Shown: positions 36,129 through 45,005, counted from the stretch's first letter. The stretch: DNA of 64,000 nucleotides from Herbidospora daliensis (GCF_001570585.1 NZ_BBXF01000003.1:345353-409352), one strand, 5' to 3'. Notes: generated from the sequence alone by a model not told the origin. A program made the numbers and translations.

Positions 36129-36458
36129 ATGCGCCACATGACTACGGACAAGTGGACCGAGACCCTGACCGAACTGGCGGAGGCCATCCGCACCTCGGAG
36201 ATCCCGGGCGACCTCGGCATCAGCCAGGTCACGCTCGCCACCACCTGGGACTTCGAAGGAGAAGAGGCCCTGGAGGCCACCGTCGTCATGGACGGCGAGG
36301 ACCCCGACGGCTGGTCGGGCGAGCTGACCCACGCCCTGGCGACGAACGGCAACACCCTCGCCGCCCGGCACGGCCTCGACCACTACGTCTTCTTCCGCAT
36401 CTACTCCCCGCAGGAGTGGGCCGACAAGGACCGCCCGGACGACGAGGAGGAGGCGTGA
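36129..36458 (+). CDS. Small acidic protein paired with a HEPN-like gene
   Basis: 109 residues from ATG 36129 (AGAAG upstream; ATG 36138 also possible). Acidic, with no recognised domain: EIPGDLGISQVTL, TTWDFEGEEALEAT, GLDHYVFFRIYSP. The stop overlaps the next start by GTGA, so the two are one unit. Its size, charge and coupling resemble an antitoxin or accessory protein, but that is inference. Confidence 0.65.
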   Translation: MRHMTTDKWTETLTELAEAIRTSEIPGDLGISQVTLATTWDFEGEEALEATVVMDGEDPDGWSGELTHALATNGNTLAARHGLDHYVFFRIYSPQEWADKDRPDDEEEA

Positions 36459-37003
36459 GCGGGAGCTTCAAGGTCGACGACTACCTCCGCCTCGCCGACC
36501 AGATGGCCGGCCGCTCCGCGGGCCGCAAGCGCCCGATGTCCGCCCACCTCCGCCGGGCGACCTCGACCGCCTACTACGCCCTGTTCCACGAACTCGTCGG
36601 CCAGGGCACCAGGCGCGCGGTCCGGGGCGGTTCGGACGACCAGCGCCGCACCGTCAGCCGCTGGTACGCCCACGGCAACTTCCGCCAGACCGCGCGCTGG
36701 GTCAGCGCGATCGCCGCGAAGACCAGCGCCCCCGACGCCGTGACCCTCCTGCTCAGCAGCAACGGTCACGTCGACGCCGACCTCGCGCTGCTCGCACGGA
36801 CCTTCACCACCCTCCAGCGGGAGCGCCACACCGCCGACTACGACCCCGACTACAAGCCGACCCGGTTCGACACCCTCGGACACGTGACGAGCGCGAGGCT
36901 GGCCGTCGACGCGGCCCGGCGGCTGGACGGGGCGAACGTGCAGGCGTTCGATATGTTCCTGCTGCTCTCACTCGGCGGGGAGCGCATGGTCAGGAACACG
37001 TGA
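36455..37003 (+). CDS. HEPN-like protein
   Basis: 182 residues from GTG 36455. The N-terminal helix RRATSTAYYALFHELV, the RWYAHGNFRQTARW segment and the later DADLALLARTFTTLQRERHTADY match the four-helix HEPN pattern. HEPN proteins are often RNases in toxin-antitoxin or phage-defence modules. A clean R-x4-6-H catalytic motif is not obvious, so it may be non-catalytic. Coupled to the small acidic gene upstream. Confidence 0.65.
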   Translation: MSGSFKVDDYLRLADQMAGRSAGRKRPMSAHLRRATSTAYYALFHELVGQGTRRAVRGGSDDQRRTVSRWYAHGNFRQTARWVSAIAAKTSAPDAVTLLLSSNGHVDADLALLARTFTTLQRERHTADYDPDYKPTRFDTLGHVTSARLAVDAARRLDGANVQAFDMFLLLSLGGERMVRNT

Positions 37004-37018
37004 TCTGAGGAGGCGGTC

Positions 37019-37179
37019 ATGGAGGCGGAACTCCGCGCACTCGAAGGCTGCTCGAAGGGGAGACGTGGCTCGTGACGTACCTGCTGGATCAGGCCGGGCG
37101 GATCAGCCGCCGCTCGACCGTCTGGACGCGGACCGCCGACGGCTGGGCCGCGCACTACCACCAGGGGACGCTCGCATGA
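37019..37179 (+). pseudogene. Remnant of a DUF4440/SnoaL-like protein
   Basis: ATG at 37019 encodes MEAELRALEG, the usual start of a DUF4440 protein. After a frameshift, a second frame encodes LEGETWLVTYLLDQAGR, SRRSTVWTRT and GWAAHYHQGTLA, the usual C-terminal strand pattern. The middle ~70-80 residues are missing. It ends by ATGA overlap with the next small gene. Confidence 0.55.
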
Positions 37180-37439
37180 CCGCCGCCGACCTCGCCGCGC
37201 ACCTCGCCTCTCTCGGTGTCGACGTGCACTCCATCGGCCGTGACCTCGACGAACGCTACTGTCTCGTCGAAGCGCCTGACGGCTGGCACGTCTACTACAG
37301 CGAACGCGGCCAGAAGTCCGGCCTCCGGATCTTCCGCGACGAGGACGCCGCCTGCCGCGCCCTGCTCCGCGACGTCCTCGCCGACCACGGGGTTCAGGCG
37401 CGCCTGCGCACCTCGGGAAACTCCGGCTCCGCAACCTGA
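37176..37439 (+). CDS. Small hypothetical protein
   Basis: 87 residues, ATG 37176. Alternating hydrophobic pattern with VEAPDGWHVYYSERGQKSG and a terminal helix EDAACRALLRDVLADHG; compact alpha/beta protein with no recognised family. It resembles immunity- or antitoxin-sized proteins. Its 3' end overlaps the convergent hydrolase by 46 bp. Confidence 0.6.
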   Translation: MTAADLAAHLASLGVDVHSIGRDLDERYCLVEAPDGWHVYYSERGQKSGLRIFRDEDAACRALLRDVLADHGVQARLRTSGNSGSAT

Positions 37440-38401
37440 CGCCCGCGCAGGTGCCGGTCCAGGAACCAGGCCGTGTACGCCCGCGTGATCTCGACGGCCC
37501 GCGCCCCGTCGAGCGGCTGGGACGTCAGCCCCACCTGCCCCCGGAGGATCGCGTAATCGGTGAACGACGAGTGGTCGGTGCCGGTCACCTCCACCCACGT
37601 CTTCGGCTTCGCCTGCACGGGCGGCCACGTCGCGTCGGTCCTGACCGCGCCCATCAGCAACACCGGCCTCTTCAGCGGCGGCACGTCGGGCATGAAGCTG
37701 CCGTCGAAGTCGACGGCGGCCCGGATCGACGGGCGAGCCGCCATGGTGTGGACGGCGGCGTTGCCGCCCATCGAGTGACCCGCGACGGCGACGCGGTCGA
37801 CGTTGAACCGCTTCTTCACCTGGTCGATGACGAACGTCAGGTCCTTGACCCGCCCCGCCGAGACCTGCGCGCCGAGTTCCTTCGTCTGTGGACGTTCACA
37901 CACCACACACGTCGTCGTATGTCCGTCGGGAAAGGTGGTGCCGACCGACTCGTAGGTGTGCTCGACCGCCGCCACCAGGTAACCCCGGCTGGCCAGGTCT
38001 TCGCCGAGCGACGTCAGGGTGGCCCGGGGAAACGAGAAGCCCGGCGACAACACGACGAGCGGCAGAGCCTTCCTGACCATCGGGGCGCCCGACCGGGCAT
38101 GGGTCCGGGTCGTGGCCAGCACTCCGGGCGGGACGTCTTCTGCCCCCGGGACACGGGCGAGGATGTTGGCCGACTCGGCCGTGGTGACGTACCGGAACCG
38201 TTTTGTTTTGGAAGAGAGCGCCGGATACCAGACCGTCACCATGAGCTGCCGCGAACCGGACGCGGGCACCCACGGATCGGGGCGCGACCGGTCGACGAGG
38301 TGCAGCGCTTTGGCGCCGACGGGGTGCGGGCCGGTGGGGACGGGCAGGGCCGGCGTGGTGACGAGGCCGCTCACGAGCGCGCCGACGGTGAGGATGTCCA
38401 T
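37394..38401 (-). CDS. Alpha/beta hydrolase (PAF-acetylhydrolase/lipase-like)
   Basis: 335 residues. Possible N-terminal signal (~1-20, LTVGALVSGLVTTPALPVP). Nucleophile elbow AGHSMGG near 218-224, oxyanion region VVLSPGF, acid candidate in AVDFDGSF, and catalytic His in GTDHSSFTD (~285). Similar to platelet-activating-factor acetylhydrolase-like bacterial lipases. Cys pair CVVCE around 160 is unusual. Ester substrate unknown. Confidence 0.8.
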   Translation of the reverse strand: MDILTVGALVSGLVTTPALPVPTGPHPVGAKALHLVDRSRPDPWVPASGSRQLMVTVWYPALSSKTKRFRYVTTAESANILARVPGAEDVPPGVLATTRTHARSGAPMVRKALPLVVLSPGFSFPRATLTSLGEDLASRGYLVAAVEHTYESVGTTFPDGHTTTCVVCERPQTKELGAQVSAGRVKDLTFVIDQVKKRFNVDRVAVAGHSMGGNAAVHTMAARPSIRAAVDFDGSFMPDVPPLKRPVLLMGAVRTDATWPPVQAKPKTWVEVTGTDHSSFTDYAILRGQVGLTSQPLDGARAVEITRAYTAWFLDRHLRGRQVAEPEFPEVRRRA

Positions 38402-38457
38402 GCCCTCACGGTTCCGTTACGCGGCCTGTCGGCATCAGCGCCGAAGGTCAGCCCGTG

Positions 38458-38928
38458 CTACCGACTTCCGGCGGAGGTCGCGGCGACCAGAAGACGGTGG
38501 CCCGGCATCAGCTCGTGAGGCAGCGCCTCCTCGGGAAACCAGCCGGCTTCCAGGATCTCGGTCGGATCGAGCGCCAGGGTGCCGCCGAGAAGTTCGCCCT
38601 CGTAGGCGACCTCGACCCGCAACCGAAACCCGCTCTCGACCCGCACCAGCCGATTGACCTGCGCCTTGAGACCGGTCTCCTCCATGACCTCACGGGCGAC
38701 GGTGTCCTCGAAGGTCTCACCACGTTTGGCGTAACCGGTGGGCAGCCCCCACTGCCGGCCCTCGGGCCAGAAACGATGTTTCAGCAACAGGACCCGGCCG
38801 TCGTCATCACGGATGACACCCACCACCCCGACCATGAACGTCGCCTGCGACAACCAGAGCAGGCGCCACTGCACCGCGCCCCCGATCGCCCGCCAAGCGG
38901 TCGCCGCCAGACTCCTCAAGGCTGCCAT
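38458..38928 (-). CDS. NUDIX hydrolase
   Basis: 156 residues. The Nudix box reads G-x5-E-x7-REVMEETGL within residues ~65-87, complete with the metal-binding REVMEE. An amphipathic N-terminal ~25 residues (AWRAIGGAVQWRLLWLSQ) precedes the fold. Probably hydrolyses a nucleoside diphosphate derivative. Confidence 0.85.
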   Translation of the reverse strand: MAALRSLAATAWRAIGGAVQWRLLWLSQATFMVGVVGVIRDDDGRVLLLKHRFWPEGRQWGLPTGYAKRGETFEDTVAREVMEETGLKAQVNRLVRVESGFRLRVEVAYEGELLGGTLALDPTEILEAGWFPEEALPHELMPGHRLLVAATSAGSR

Positions 38929-39231
38929 CGTTCCGTTCTACACCACCCGGACACGGGCTCCGGGAAGGCCCGGTCGAGCTTGTGGACTGGCGTGGTGAAC
39001 CGGTGGACGGACCTCATCGCGGGCCTCCTTGATGAAGCTGGCAGCGCATGGTCCTAGCGCGATGTTCACGGTCTCTCGCCATGGCGTGTGCAGCGCGGTG
39101 TTGCGTGGTGAGGCTTGCGCCTTGTGCGGGGCACCGCGATGTTCCATGGTGCGAGCTCGAGCCATGGTGTGGTGCAGCGCCGTCTTCCGCACTGGTGACT
39201 CCCGCGCGGTGGCCATGTCCTTGACCAGGGC
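38929..39231. other. Intergenic stretch without a gene
   Basis: 303 bp with no convincing coding frame. It holds a degenerate repeat of about 80 bp (CGCGATGTTC at roughly 39057 and again near 39138, each followed by GCCATGG and TGCAGCGC). It looks like an old tandem duplication. Nothing else seen. Confidence 0.5.
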
Positions 39232-40218
39232 TCAAGACCTCGCGATCTTGACGGCCGCCATCACGCGGTCGTCGAGGACCCTTTCCGTGCCGTCGAAAGC
39301 GGGCACCACCCGCGGGCTCGCCACGAGCGGGATCGGCTGCCACTCGGCCGGATCGAGCACGGCCAGGATGTCGAAGTGGTCGACGACCAGCAGCGTGCCG
39401 CCGGGCCGGACAGCCGCCGCCAACTGCGGAACGATGTCCTCCAGCGCGTGGACGTAGTTGGTGCAGACCAGGTCGTATCCGTCGTCGGGTGCGGTCCAGG
39501 TGGTCAGGTCGGCCTGCTGCCAGGTGATCCTTCTGACGACCTCGGGACCCGCCTCTTCCGCGAGGGCACGGGCGTGGTCGAGGGCCACCTCCGAGATGTC
39601 GAGCGCCGTCACCTCCCACCCTCGGCGAGCCAGCCAGATGGCTTCGGCGCCCGGCCCGCATCCGGCGTCGAGGACCCGGCCCGGGGCGAGTGACTCGGCC
39701 ACATCGAGCAGGTAGGGGTTGGGCTCGTGGCGCAGGGCGTCGGGGTCGGAGGTCCGGTACTTGTTCTCCCAGAACTCGCGGTCGAACACCTCGTCATGAT
39801 CCGGGTGCGCGCCATGCCTGTGCCCGTGCCCGTCCCCATGACCGGACTGGTGATCAGCGCCGTGGTGGTGCGCAGGGTCGGGTCCGTGGTGGTGCGCAGG
39901 GTCGGGTCCGTGGTGGTGCGCAGGGTCGGGTCCGTGGTGGTGCGCAGGGCCGGTTCCGTGGTCGTGCGCAGGGCCGGGTCCATGGTCGTCACTGTGACCG
40001 AATCCATGGCTGTGGCTGGGATCACCGCCGATCTCATGGCCCTGCTCGTGCTGTTCGGCGTGCTCTCGGCCATGCGCGTGAGCGTTGACGCGTGCGAGTT
40101 CGTCTTGGCGCTCCGTACCGTCTCCGTGCTGCTCGTCTCCCGGCCCGTGGCCCGTGTAATGCCCGCGCTCGTGCCCCGGCTCGTGGGCGGCTTTCTCGTG
40201 CTGTTCCGCTGTGCTCAT
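39232..40218 (-). CDS. SAM-dependent methyltransferase with long His-rich N-terminus
   Basis: 328 residues from ATG 40218 (GAGGCGAG upstream). ATG 40254, overlapping the flavoprotein stop as ATGA, is an alternative. The first ~141 residues contain about 36 histidines, including three tandem PAHHHGPD octapeptides. The remainder is a class I methyltransferase: FWENKYRTSDPD, VLDAGCGPG at 182-190, VTALDISEVAL. The His-rich region may bind metal (Zn, Ni, Cu), so the enzyme may act on or be regulated by metal or metalloid. Probably in one operon with the upstream flavoprotein. Confidence 0.82.
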   Translation of the reverse strand: MSTAEQHEKAAHEPGHERGHYTGHGPGDEQHGDGTERQDELARVNAHAHGREHAEQHEQGHEIGGDPSHSHGFGHSDDHGPGPAHDHGTGPAHHHGPDPAHHHGPDPAHHHGPDPAHHHGADHQSGHGDGHGHRHGAHPDHDEVFDREFWENKYRTSDPDALRHEPNPYLLDVAESLAPGRVLDAGCGPGAEAIWLARRGWEVTALDISEVALDHARALAEEAGPEVVRRITWQQADLTTWTAPDDGYDLVCTNYVHALEDIVPQLAAAVRPGGTLLVVDHFDILAVLDPAEWQPIPLVASPRVVPAFDGTERVLDDRVMAAVKIARS

Positions 40219-40250
40219 GTTCGCCTCGCCTCGCTCGTTGTCCGGATATT

Positions 40251-41174
40251 TCATGACGCCGCCGCCACCGCCAGTCGCGTCTCCTCCGCGATCAGGTCGC
40301 CGTTGATGCGGGCCCCCGCCAGCGCCCCGGCCGCCGCTGACGACCCCACCTGCGCCATCAGGTCGGTCACGTTCCCCGCCACCCACACCCCGGGCACGTC
40401 CGTCTGCCCGTCGGCCGCGGCCGGAATGTGCTCGCCGAAGCCCCCGGGATGCGGGACGGCCTTGAGGCCGAGCTGCTCCAGGAAGCCCACCCGCGCCTCC
40501 AGCCGGGTACCGACCACCACGGCGTCGCGCGGCACGACGGTGCCGTCCTTCAGCCGGACGCCGGTGATCCGGTCGTCGGCGATCTCCACCGCTTCGACTT
40601 CGCCGATCACCACCCGGATGCCGCGGGTGCGCAACTCCACGGCCTGCTCCTCCGCCGGCGGCTCGGCGGTGAAGAGGGTCACGTCGTCGCTGAGCTGGCG
40701 GAACATCATCGCCTGGTGGAGGCCCATGGGGCTGGTGGCCAGGATGCCGATCGCGCGGTCGCGGATCTCGTAGCCGTGGCAGTAGGGGCAGTGGACGGCG
40801 TCGCGGCCCCAGCGTTCCCGCAGGCCCTCGATCTCCGGCAGGACGTCGATCAAGCCGGTCGTGACCAGCAGGCGGCGGGCGCCGACCTGGCGTCCGTCGG
40901 CCAGGGTCACGGTGAAGCCCGGTTCCACGCCGACGACCGAGCCGGTGGCGATGTGGCCGCCGTACCGTTCGACTTCGGCTCTGCCCTTGGCCAGGAGTTC
41001 GGCGGGCGGGGTGCCGTCGTGGGCGAACAGGCCGTGGACCGCCTTGGCGGGCGCGTTGCGCGGCTCGCCGGCGTCGATGACCAGGACCGATCGGCGGGAG
41101 CGGGCCAGCATGAGGGCCCCGTTGAGCCCGGCCGGGCCGCCGCCGACCACAACTACGTCGTAGGTTTCTCTCAT
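40251..41174 (-). CDS. Thioredoxin-reductase-like FAD/NAD(P) oxidoreductase
   Basis: 307 residues. FAD motif VVVGGGPAGLNGAL near 7-20, redox-active CPYC at 129-132, and GVWVAGNVTDLMAQVGSSAAAG at the FAD C-terminal motif. Shorter and more divergent than housekeeping TrxB. Divergent from an XRE-cupin regulator with operator-like palindromes between them. GTG 41183 is an alternative start. Confidence 0.85.
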   Translation of the reverse strand: MRETYDVVVVGGGPAGLNGALMLARSRRSVLVIDAGEPRNAPAKAVHGLFAHDGTPPAELLAKGRAEVERYGGHIATGSVVGVEPGFTVTLADGRQVGARRLLVTTGLIDVLPEIEGLRERWGRDAVHCPYCHGYEIRDRAIGILATSPMGLHQAMMFRQLSDDVTLFTAEPPAEEQAVELRTRGIRVVIGEVEAVEIADDRITGVRLKDGTVVPRDAVVVGTRLEARVGFLEQLGLKAVPHPGGFGEHIPAAADGQTDVPGVWVAGNVTDLMAQVGSSAAAGALAGARINGDLIAEETRLAVAAAS

Positions 41175-41207
41175 GCCGCCCACTGTGCGGCGAATGACGG
41201 CAGATGT

Positions 41208-41233
41208 GCAAACTTGTTTGCCAATATGGCAAA
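41208..41233. promoter_or_regulatory. Overlapping palindromes, candidate XRE operator
   Basis: GCAAACTTGTTTGC (41208-41221) is a perfect 14-bp palindrome. It overlaps TTTGCCA-ATA-TGGCAAA (41217-41233), a 7-bp-arm inverted repeat. Three alternating half-sites (GCAAAC, GTTTGCC, GGCAAAC) lie in the short divergent gap and end 9 bp before the XRE start. Confidence 0.78.
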
Positions 41234-41242
41234 CTCGCCAAT

Positions 41243-41848
41243 ATGACGGACGACATCGGCCAGGCCCTCGACGCGGTCGGCCCCCGGCTGCGGGCGCTGC
41301 GCAAAGAGCGGGAGACCACCCTCGCGGCGCTCGCGGAGGCGACCGGGATCTCGGTCAGCACCCTGTCGCGACTCGAGTCGGGCGCGCGGCGACCCACGCT
41401 CGAACAACTGCTGCCGCTGGCCCGCGCCCACGGGGTGACGCTCGACGAGCTCGTCGACGCCCCGGCGACCGGCGATCCGCGGGTCCATCTGCGACCGACG
41501 TTCCGCAACGGCCTGACCATGTTGCCGCTGACAAAGCGGGCGGGTGGAATCCAGGCGTACAAGATCATTCTGGCTCCCGGCGACCGCAGCTCGGAACCGG
41601 AGCTGAAGACGCACGAAGGGTACGAATGGCTCTACATCCTCAACGGGCGCATGCGCGTCATCCTCGGCGAACACGACGTGATCATGGAACCGGGCGAAGC
41701 GGCGGAATTCGACACGCGGGTACCTCACTGGTTCGGGGTCGCCGGCGACGAACCGGTCGAATTCCTGAGCCTGTTCGGCACCCAGGGCGAACGCATGCAC
41801 CTCCGGGCCCGTCCGAAGAAGGCCCGAGACGCGGACCACCTCGACTGA
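41243..41848 (+). CDS. XRE-family regulator with C-terminal cupin
   Basis: 201 residues from ATG 41243. Helix-turn-helix ~26-60 (LAEATGISVSTLSRLESGARRPTLEQ) and a cupin barrel ~85-190 (KTHEGYEWLYILNGRMRVILG, VPHWFG). Such regulators sense a small ligand through the cupin. It likely controls the divergent flavoprotein-methyltransferase operon and itself via the palindromes just upstream. Confidence 0.88.
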   Translation: MTDDIGQALDAVGPRLRALRKERETTLAALAEATGISVSTLSRLESGARRPTLEQLLPLARAHGVTLDELVDAPATGDPRVHLRPTFRNGLTMLPLTKRAGGIQAYKIILAPGDRSSEPELKTHEGYEWLYILNGRMRVILGEHDVIMEPGEAAEFDTRVPHWFGVAGDEPVEFLSLFGTQGERMHLRARPKKARDADHLD

Positions 41849-41956
41849 GTGAGGCGGTTGCGCGGGGCTGCGTGACCCGGCCCTGATCTGGCCGAGGTGA
41901 TCGAACCCTGGGGCGAGGTGCTCGGATCGCCGACCCGGCTCGGGCTGGGATTCACG

Positions 41957-42430
41957 TTGGCCGACCCGCCCTGGCCGTTCTCCCCGAACCCGCGTCTTCA
42001 GCGGCAGCGGATCCGGGGAGCGCTCATGTTGGCCGACCCGACCCGGTCGTCTTCTCCGAACTCGCGTGCCCTCGGCCACGGCGGATTCGGGGGAACGCTC
42101 GTGTTGGCCGACCCAAGCTGGTCGTACTCCGCAACCCGCGCGCTTTCAGCCACGGCGGATCCGGGCGAGCGCTCGTGTTCGCCGACCCAAGCTGGTCGTT
42201 CTCCCCACCCCGCGCGCCTTAACCCACAGCGGATCCGGCGAACGCTCATGGTGGCCGACTCGACCCGGTCGTTTTCTCCGGGCCCGCGCGCCGTCGGCCG
42301 CGGCGCATCGGGCGGAGCGCTCGTGTTCGCCAACCCGACCCGGTCGTTCTCCCCGAACCCGCGCGCCTTCGGCCTCAGCGGACCGGGAGGAACGCTCTCC
42401 TTCGCTGACCCCCGGTTCCGCTTTCGCATT
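41957..42430. repeat. Tandem array A, ~73-75 bp units
   Basis: About six and a half degenerate copies, each starting TTGGCCGACCC or TTCGCCGACCC and ending GCGCTCGTG or similar. Unit lengths counted as 75, 74, 73, 75, 75, so the reading frame is not kept. The whole 41849-42455 gap lies between the convergent XRE and GH116 genes and holds no other gene; a decayed unit may begin near 41925. Confidence 0.8.
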
Positions 42431-42455
42431 CACCCCGAGCCGCGCCGGCCCACGC

Positions 42456-44903
42456 TCAGCGAGGTGTTGTATCGGTTCCGAGCACGTCGATCGACGCCGT
42501 CCCGTCCGCAGCCACGTCCAGGACCCCCCAAACCGTCCCAGCGACCACCGGGAACCGGCCCGGCCGCGAGGCCGTGACCTGCCCGGTCGCCGGGTCGTGG
42601 CGGACACCCGTGTAGGCGTCGAGCAGTGACCAGCCGGCCATCGCGCGCACGTAGTGGTCGCCGCATTCGATCTCGTTGAACGGGTTGCGGCGGGTGCCGT
42701 CGTAGCGTTCCCGCAGGCCGTCGAGGATGCGGAACGCCTCGTCCGGCAGGCCCTCGTACAGGCAGCTGGCCGCGACCTGGTACTCCACGCCGGTCCACAC
42801 CTCGTCGCAGTAGCGCAGCGGCACCTCCGGGCGTCCGCCGTGCGGCCAGGTGCACACGACCAGGCCGGTTTCGGTTCCGTCGGCGAACGAGCGGTAGCCG
42901 TGGGGTTCGAAACCGGTGCGCAGGTTGTACTGAACGATCGATTTCAATGCGGTTTTGACCCGGTCGGCGGGCAGGATGTGACCCAGGTTCAGCTGGTGCG
43001 CCCACCACTGGCCGAGCAGCTGGTCCGACAGGCACCCCTGCCCGAAGTCGTGCTCCTCGCCGGTGTCGGGCTGGCCGTAGTACTCGCCCGTCCACAACAA
43101 CTCGTCGTACCCGTCGCGGCCGAGCGTGAAGAGTTTCGCGAAACCGGCGGCCAGCTCGGGTTCCACGAGCCGGGCCATCTCCTCCATCGCCCGCAGCGCC
43201 GCGAGCCAGAGCCCGCCGACGAACATGTTCGGTCCGTGCAGGCTGATGTCGTAGGTGCAGGGCTGGTCGCCGCGCAGAATGCCGGTTCCGTCCGGGTCCC
43301 AGGTGCGGGTGACGTGCTCCATCAGCCGCCGCAGCGCGGGCCACTGCTCGCGGAGCCAGCCGAGGCCCGATCCGTCCAGAACCGTTCTGTACGTCTTGAG
43401 CACCGCCCCCAGCATCCCGTCGAGCGCCGGCCGGACCGGCCCCCCGATCGCGACGTCGTGGTATTGCGGCAGGTAGAGCGGCAGGGCGACCCGATGGGGG
43501 ATCGACCCGTCGGGGGCCTGGATCGTGAACTCGGTCTCCCGCATGTCCCGCCCGAGCGAGGGGAACAGCCGGGCCAGCGCCTGCTCGTAGTTGAAGACGT
43601 GGTTGCAGTTCAGCGGGCACGACCCGCCCACGTCCCCGTTCCAGTTCCGGGTGGACGCCCCCAGCGCCCCCTCGAACCCGTAGGCGCGCCCGTCGGCGGT
43701 CCGGAACAACGAGGGCGACCGCACCAGCGTGCCCTGCGCCGAGATTACGTCCTTCAGGATCTCGGGGAGGTCGCTGTCGGCGACCGCCGAGGCCCACGCC
43801 CGCGACGTCGTGTCGAGGTGGTCGCGGTCGGCCAGGTAGGCGTCGAGTACGTCGACCGCGCCGCCGAACCGGGTCGCGTAGTGGTTGCCGATCCAGAACC
43901 GGCTCCCCGCATAGGACGGGGTGGGACCGAACCGGTCGAAGTCGGCGAACCGGTTGGGGAACCACCAGGCGTGCACGAAATCGATCGTCGCGGTTTCGCC
44001 CGGCGCAAGTGCGAAGGCGGCGGTGACGCCGGCGTCCCAGGTGAACCCGGCCGGGCTGGGACCGGCGGGCGCCCGCAGGGGAGAGGCCCCGTCGGCCAGC
44101 GCGGCCCGCAGCGCGGCGTCGGAGAAGTCGCCCAGTTGCACCGGGGTGACCAGTTTGACCGTCTCGGCGAAGCGCAGCAGCGCCTCGGCGCCGATCGCCC
44201 GCGGGAAGGCGACGGCCGGGGCGTCGGTCCACAACAACATCTCGCCGTAGCCCTCGTCGGTCTCGCCGAGCGAGGGGTTGTCCATCAGCACGCCGGTCTG
44301 TCCGGGCCTTCTGAGCAGGCGGTTCACGTTGCCGCCGTACCCGGCGCCGCGGGTGCCGTCGATGGGGGTGACCCCGTCCCAGCCGACCGCGTTCTGCAGG
44401 GCGCCCAGCAGGAAGCCGTGCCGGAACTCGGCGCTGGTGTTGGTCACCGTGAACTGGTAGCGGACCAGCGGCAGCGAACTGGCGTCGGCGTCGAGCGGCA
44501 CGAAGGGGGTGAACGCCGACATCGACACCGCTACCGGCAGCGCGTCGTCGAGGTAGTCGACCTCGGCGAAGGGGTAGGCGGCCTGGAACTCGGTCGCCGT
44601 CACGGTCGGCCACGACGGGAGTCGTCCCAGGTCGGGCACTTCGGCGTCGGAGACGTTGGGGGCCGGGTCGGAGCCGGGCGGCACCGGGGCGCCACGTAGC
44701 AGGCGCACCACGTCGTCCGGCGGCTCGGTCGAGGAGACGCGCAGTGCGAAGAAGCTGTCGGGCAGGAAACCCCGATGGTTGGGCACCCCGCCGAGTTGCC
44801 ACTGCCGCAACGCCCCGTCTCCGGCCAGCGCCACGTGCCCGGTGCCGAAGCCGCCGAGAGGGAACGCGACCGCGCGCCGGGCCTCCCCGGAGTACCGCTT
44901 CAC
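42456..44903 (-). CDS. GH116-family glycosidase (GBA2-like)
   Basis: 815 residues from GTG 44903; a longer frame would cross the palindromic operator at 44939-44952. GH116 signatures: CPLNCNHVFNYEQ with candidate nucleophile Glu440, LSDQLLGQWWA with acid/base candidate Asp627, and NEIECGDHYVRAMAGW near 767. GH116 enzymes are retaining beta-glucosidases, beta-xylosidases or glucosylceramidases. No signal peptide, so it is cytoplasmic, working on sugar imported by the adjacent ABC system. Divergent from the LacI gene. Confidence 0.85.
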   Translation of the reverse strand: MKRYSGEARRAVAFPLGGFGTGHVALAGDGALRQWQLGGVPNHRGFLPDSFFALRVSSTEPPDDVVRLLRGAPVPPGSDPAPNVSDAEVPDLGRLPSWPTVTATEFQAAYPFAEVDYLDDALPVAVSMSAFTPFVPLDADASSLPLVRYQFTVTNTSAEFRHGFLLGALQNAVGWDGVTPIDGTRGAGYGGNVNRLLRRPGQTGVLMDNPSLGETDEGYGEMLLWTDAPAVAFPRAIGAEALLRFAETVKLVTPVQLGDFSDAALRAALADGASPLRAPAGPSPAGFTWDAGVTAAFALAPGETATIDFVHAWWFPNRFADFDRFGPTPSYAGSRFWIGNHYATRFGGAVDVLDAYLADRDHLDTTSRAWASAVADSDLPEILKDVISAQGTLVRSPSLFRTADGRAYGFEGALGASTRNWNGDVGGSCPLNCNHVFNYEQALARLFPSLGRDMRETEFTIQAPDGSIPHRVALPLYLPQYHDVAIGGPVRPALDGMLGAVLKTYRTVLDGSGLGWLREQWPALRRLMEHVTRTWDPDGTGILRGDQPCTYDISLHGPNMFVGGLWLAALRAMEEMARLVEPELAAGFAKLFTLGRDGYDELLWTGEYYGQPDTGEEHDFGQGCLSDQLLGQWWAHQLNLGHILPADRVKTALKSIVQYNLRTGFEPHGYRSFADGTETGLVVCTWPHGGRPEVPLRYCDEVWTGVEYQVAASCLYEGLPDEAFRILDGLRERYDGTRRNPFNEIECGDHYVRAMAGWSLLDAYTGVRHDPATGQVTASRPGRFPVVAGTVWGVLDVAADGTASIDVLGTDTTPR

Positions 44904-44938
44904 AGCCCCCGCCTTTCCAGGTTGGATTTCGTCGGTCT

Positions 44939-44952
44939 TGAAATCGATTTCA
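44939..44952. promoter_or_regulatory. LacI-type operator between GH116 and lacI
   Basis: Perfect 14-bp palindrome TGAAATCGATTTCA. Its 12-bp core GAAATCGATTTC recurs at 46052-46063 before the binding-protein gene, which makes it a regulon operator for the LacI protein encoded between them. Confidence 0.82.
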
Positions 44953-45005
44953 GGCACGCTAGACGAGCTCATCAGGGGTGTCAAGCGCGGGTATGGTGTG
45001 GCGCT

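Noticed and set aside
41957-42430. Array A considered as CRISPR
   Set aside because: Whole units are repeated with drift; there are no short constant repeats with unique spacers and no cas genes nearby.
44970-44972. ATG 44972 as GH116 start
   Set aside because: The coding region would then include the palindromic operator 44939-44952; GTG 44903 fits the family's N-terminus better.
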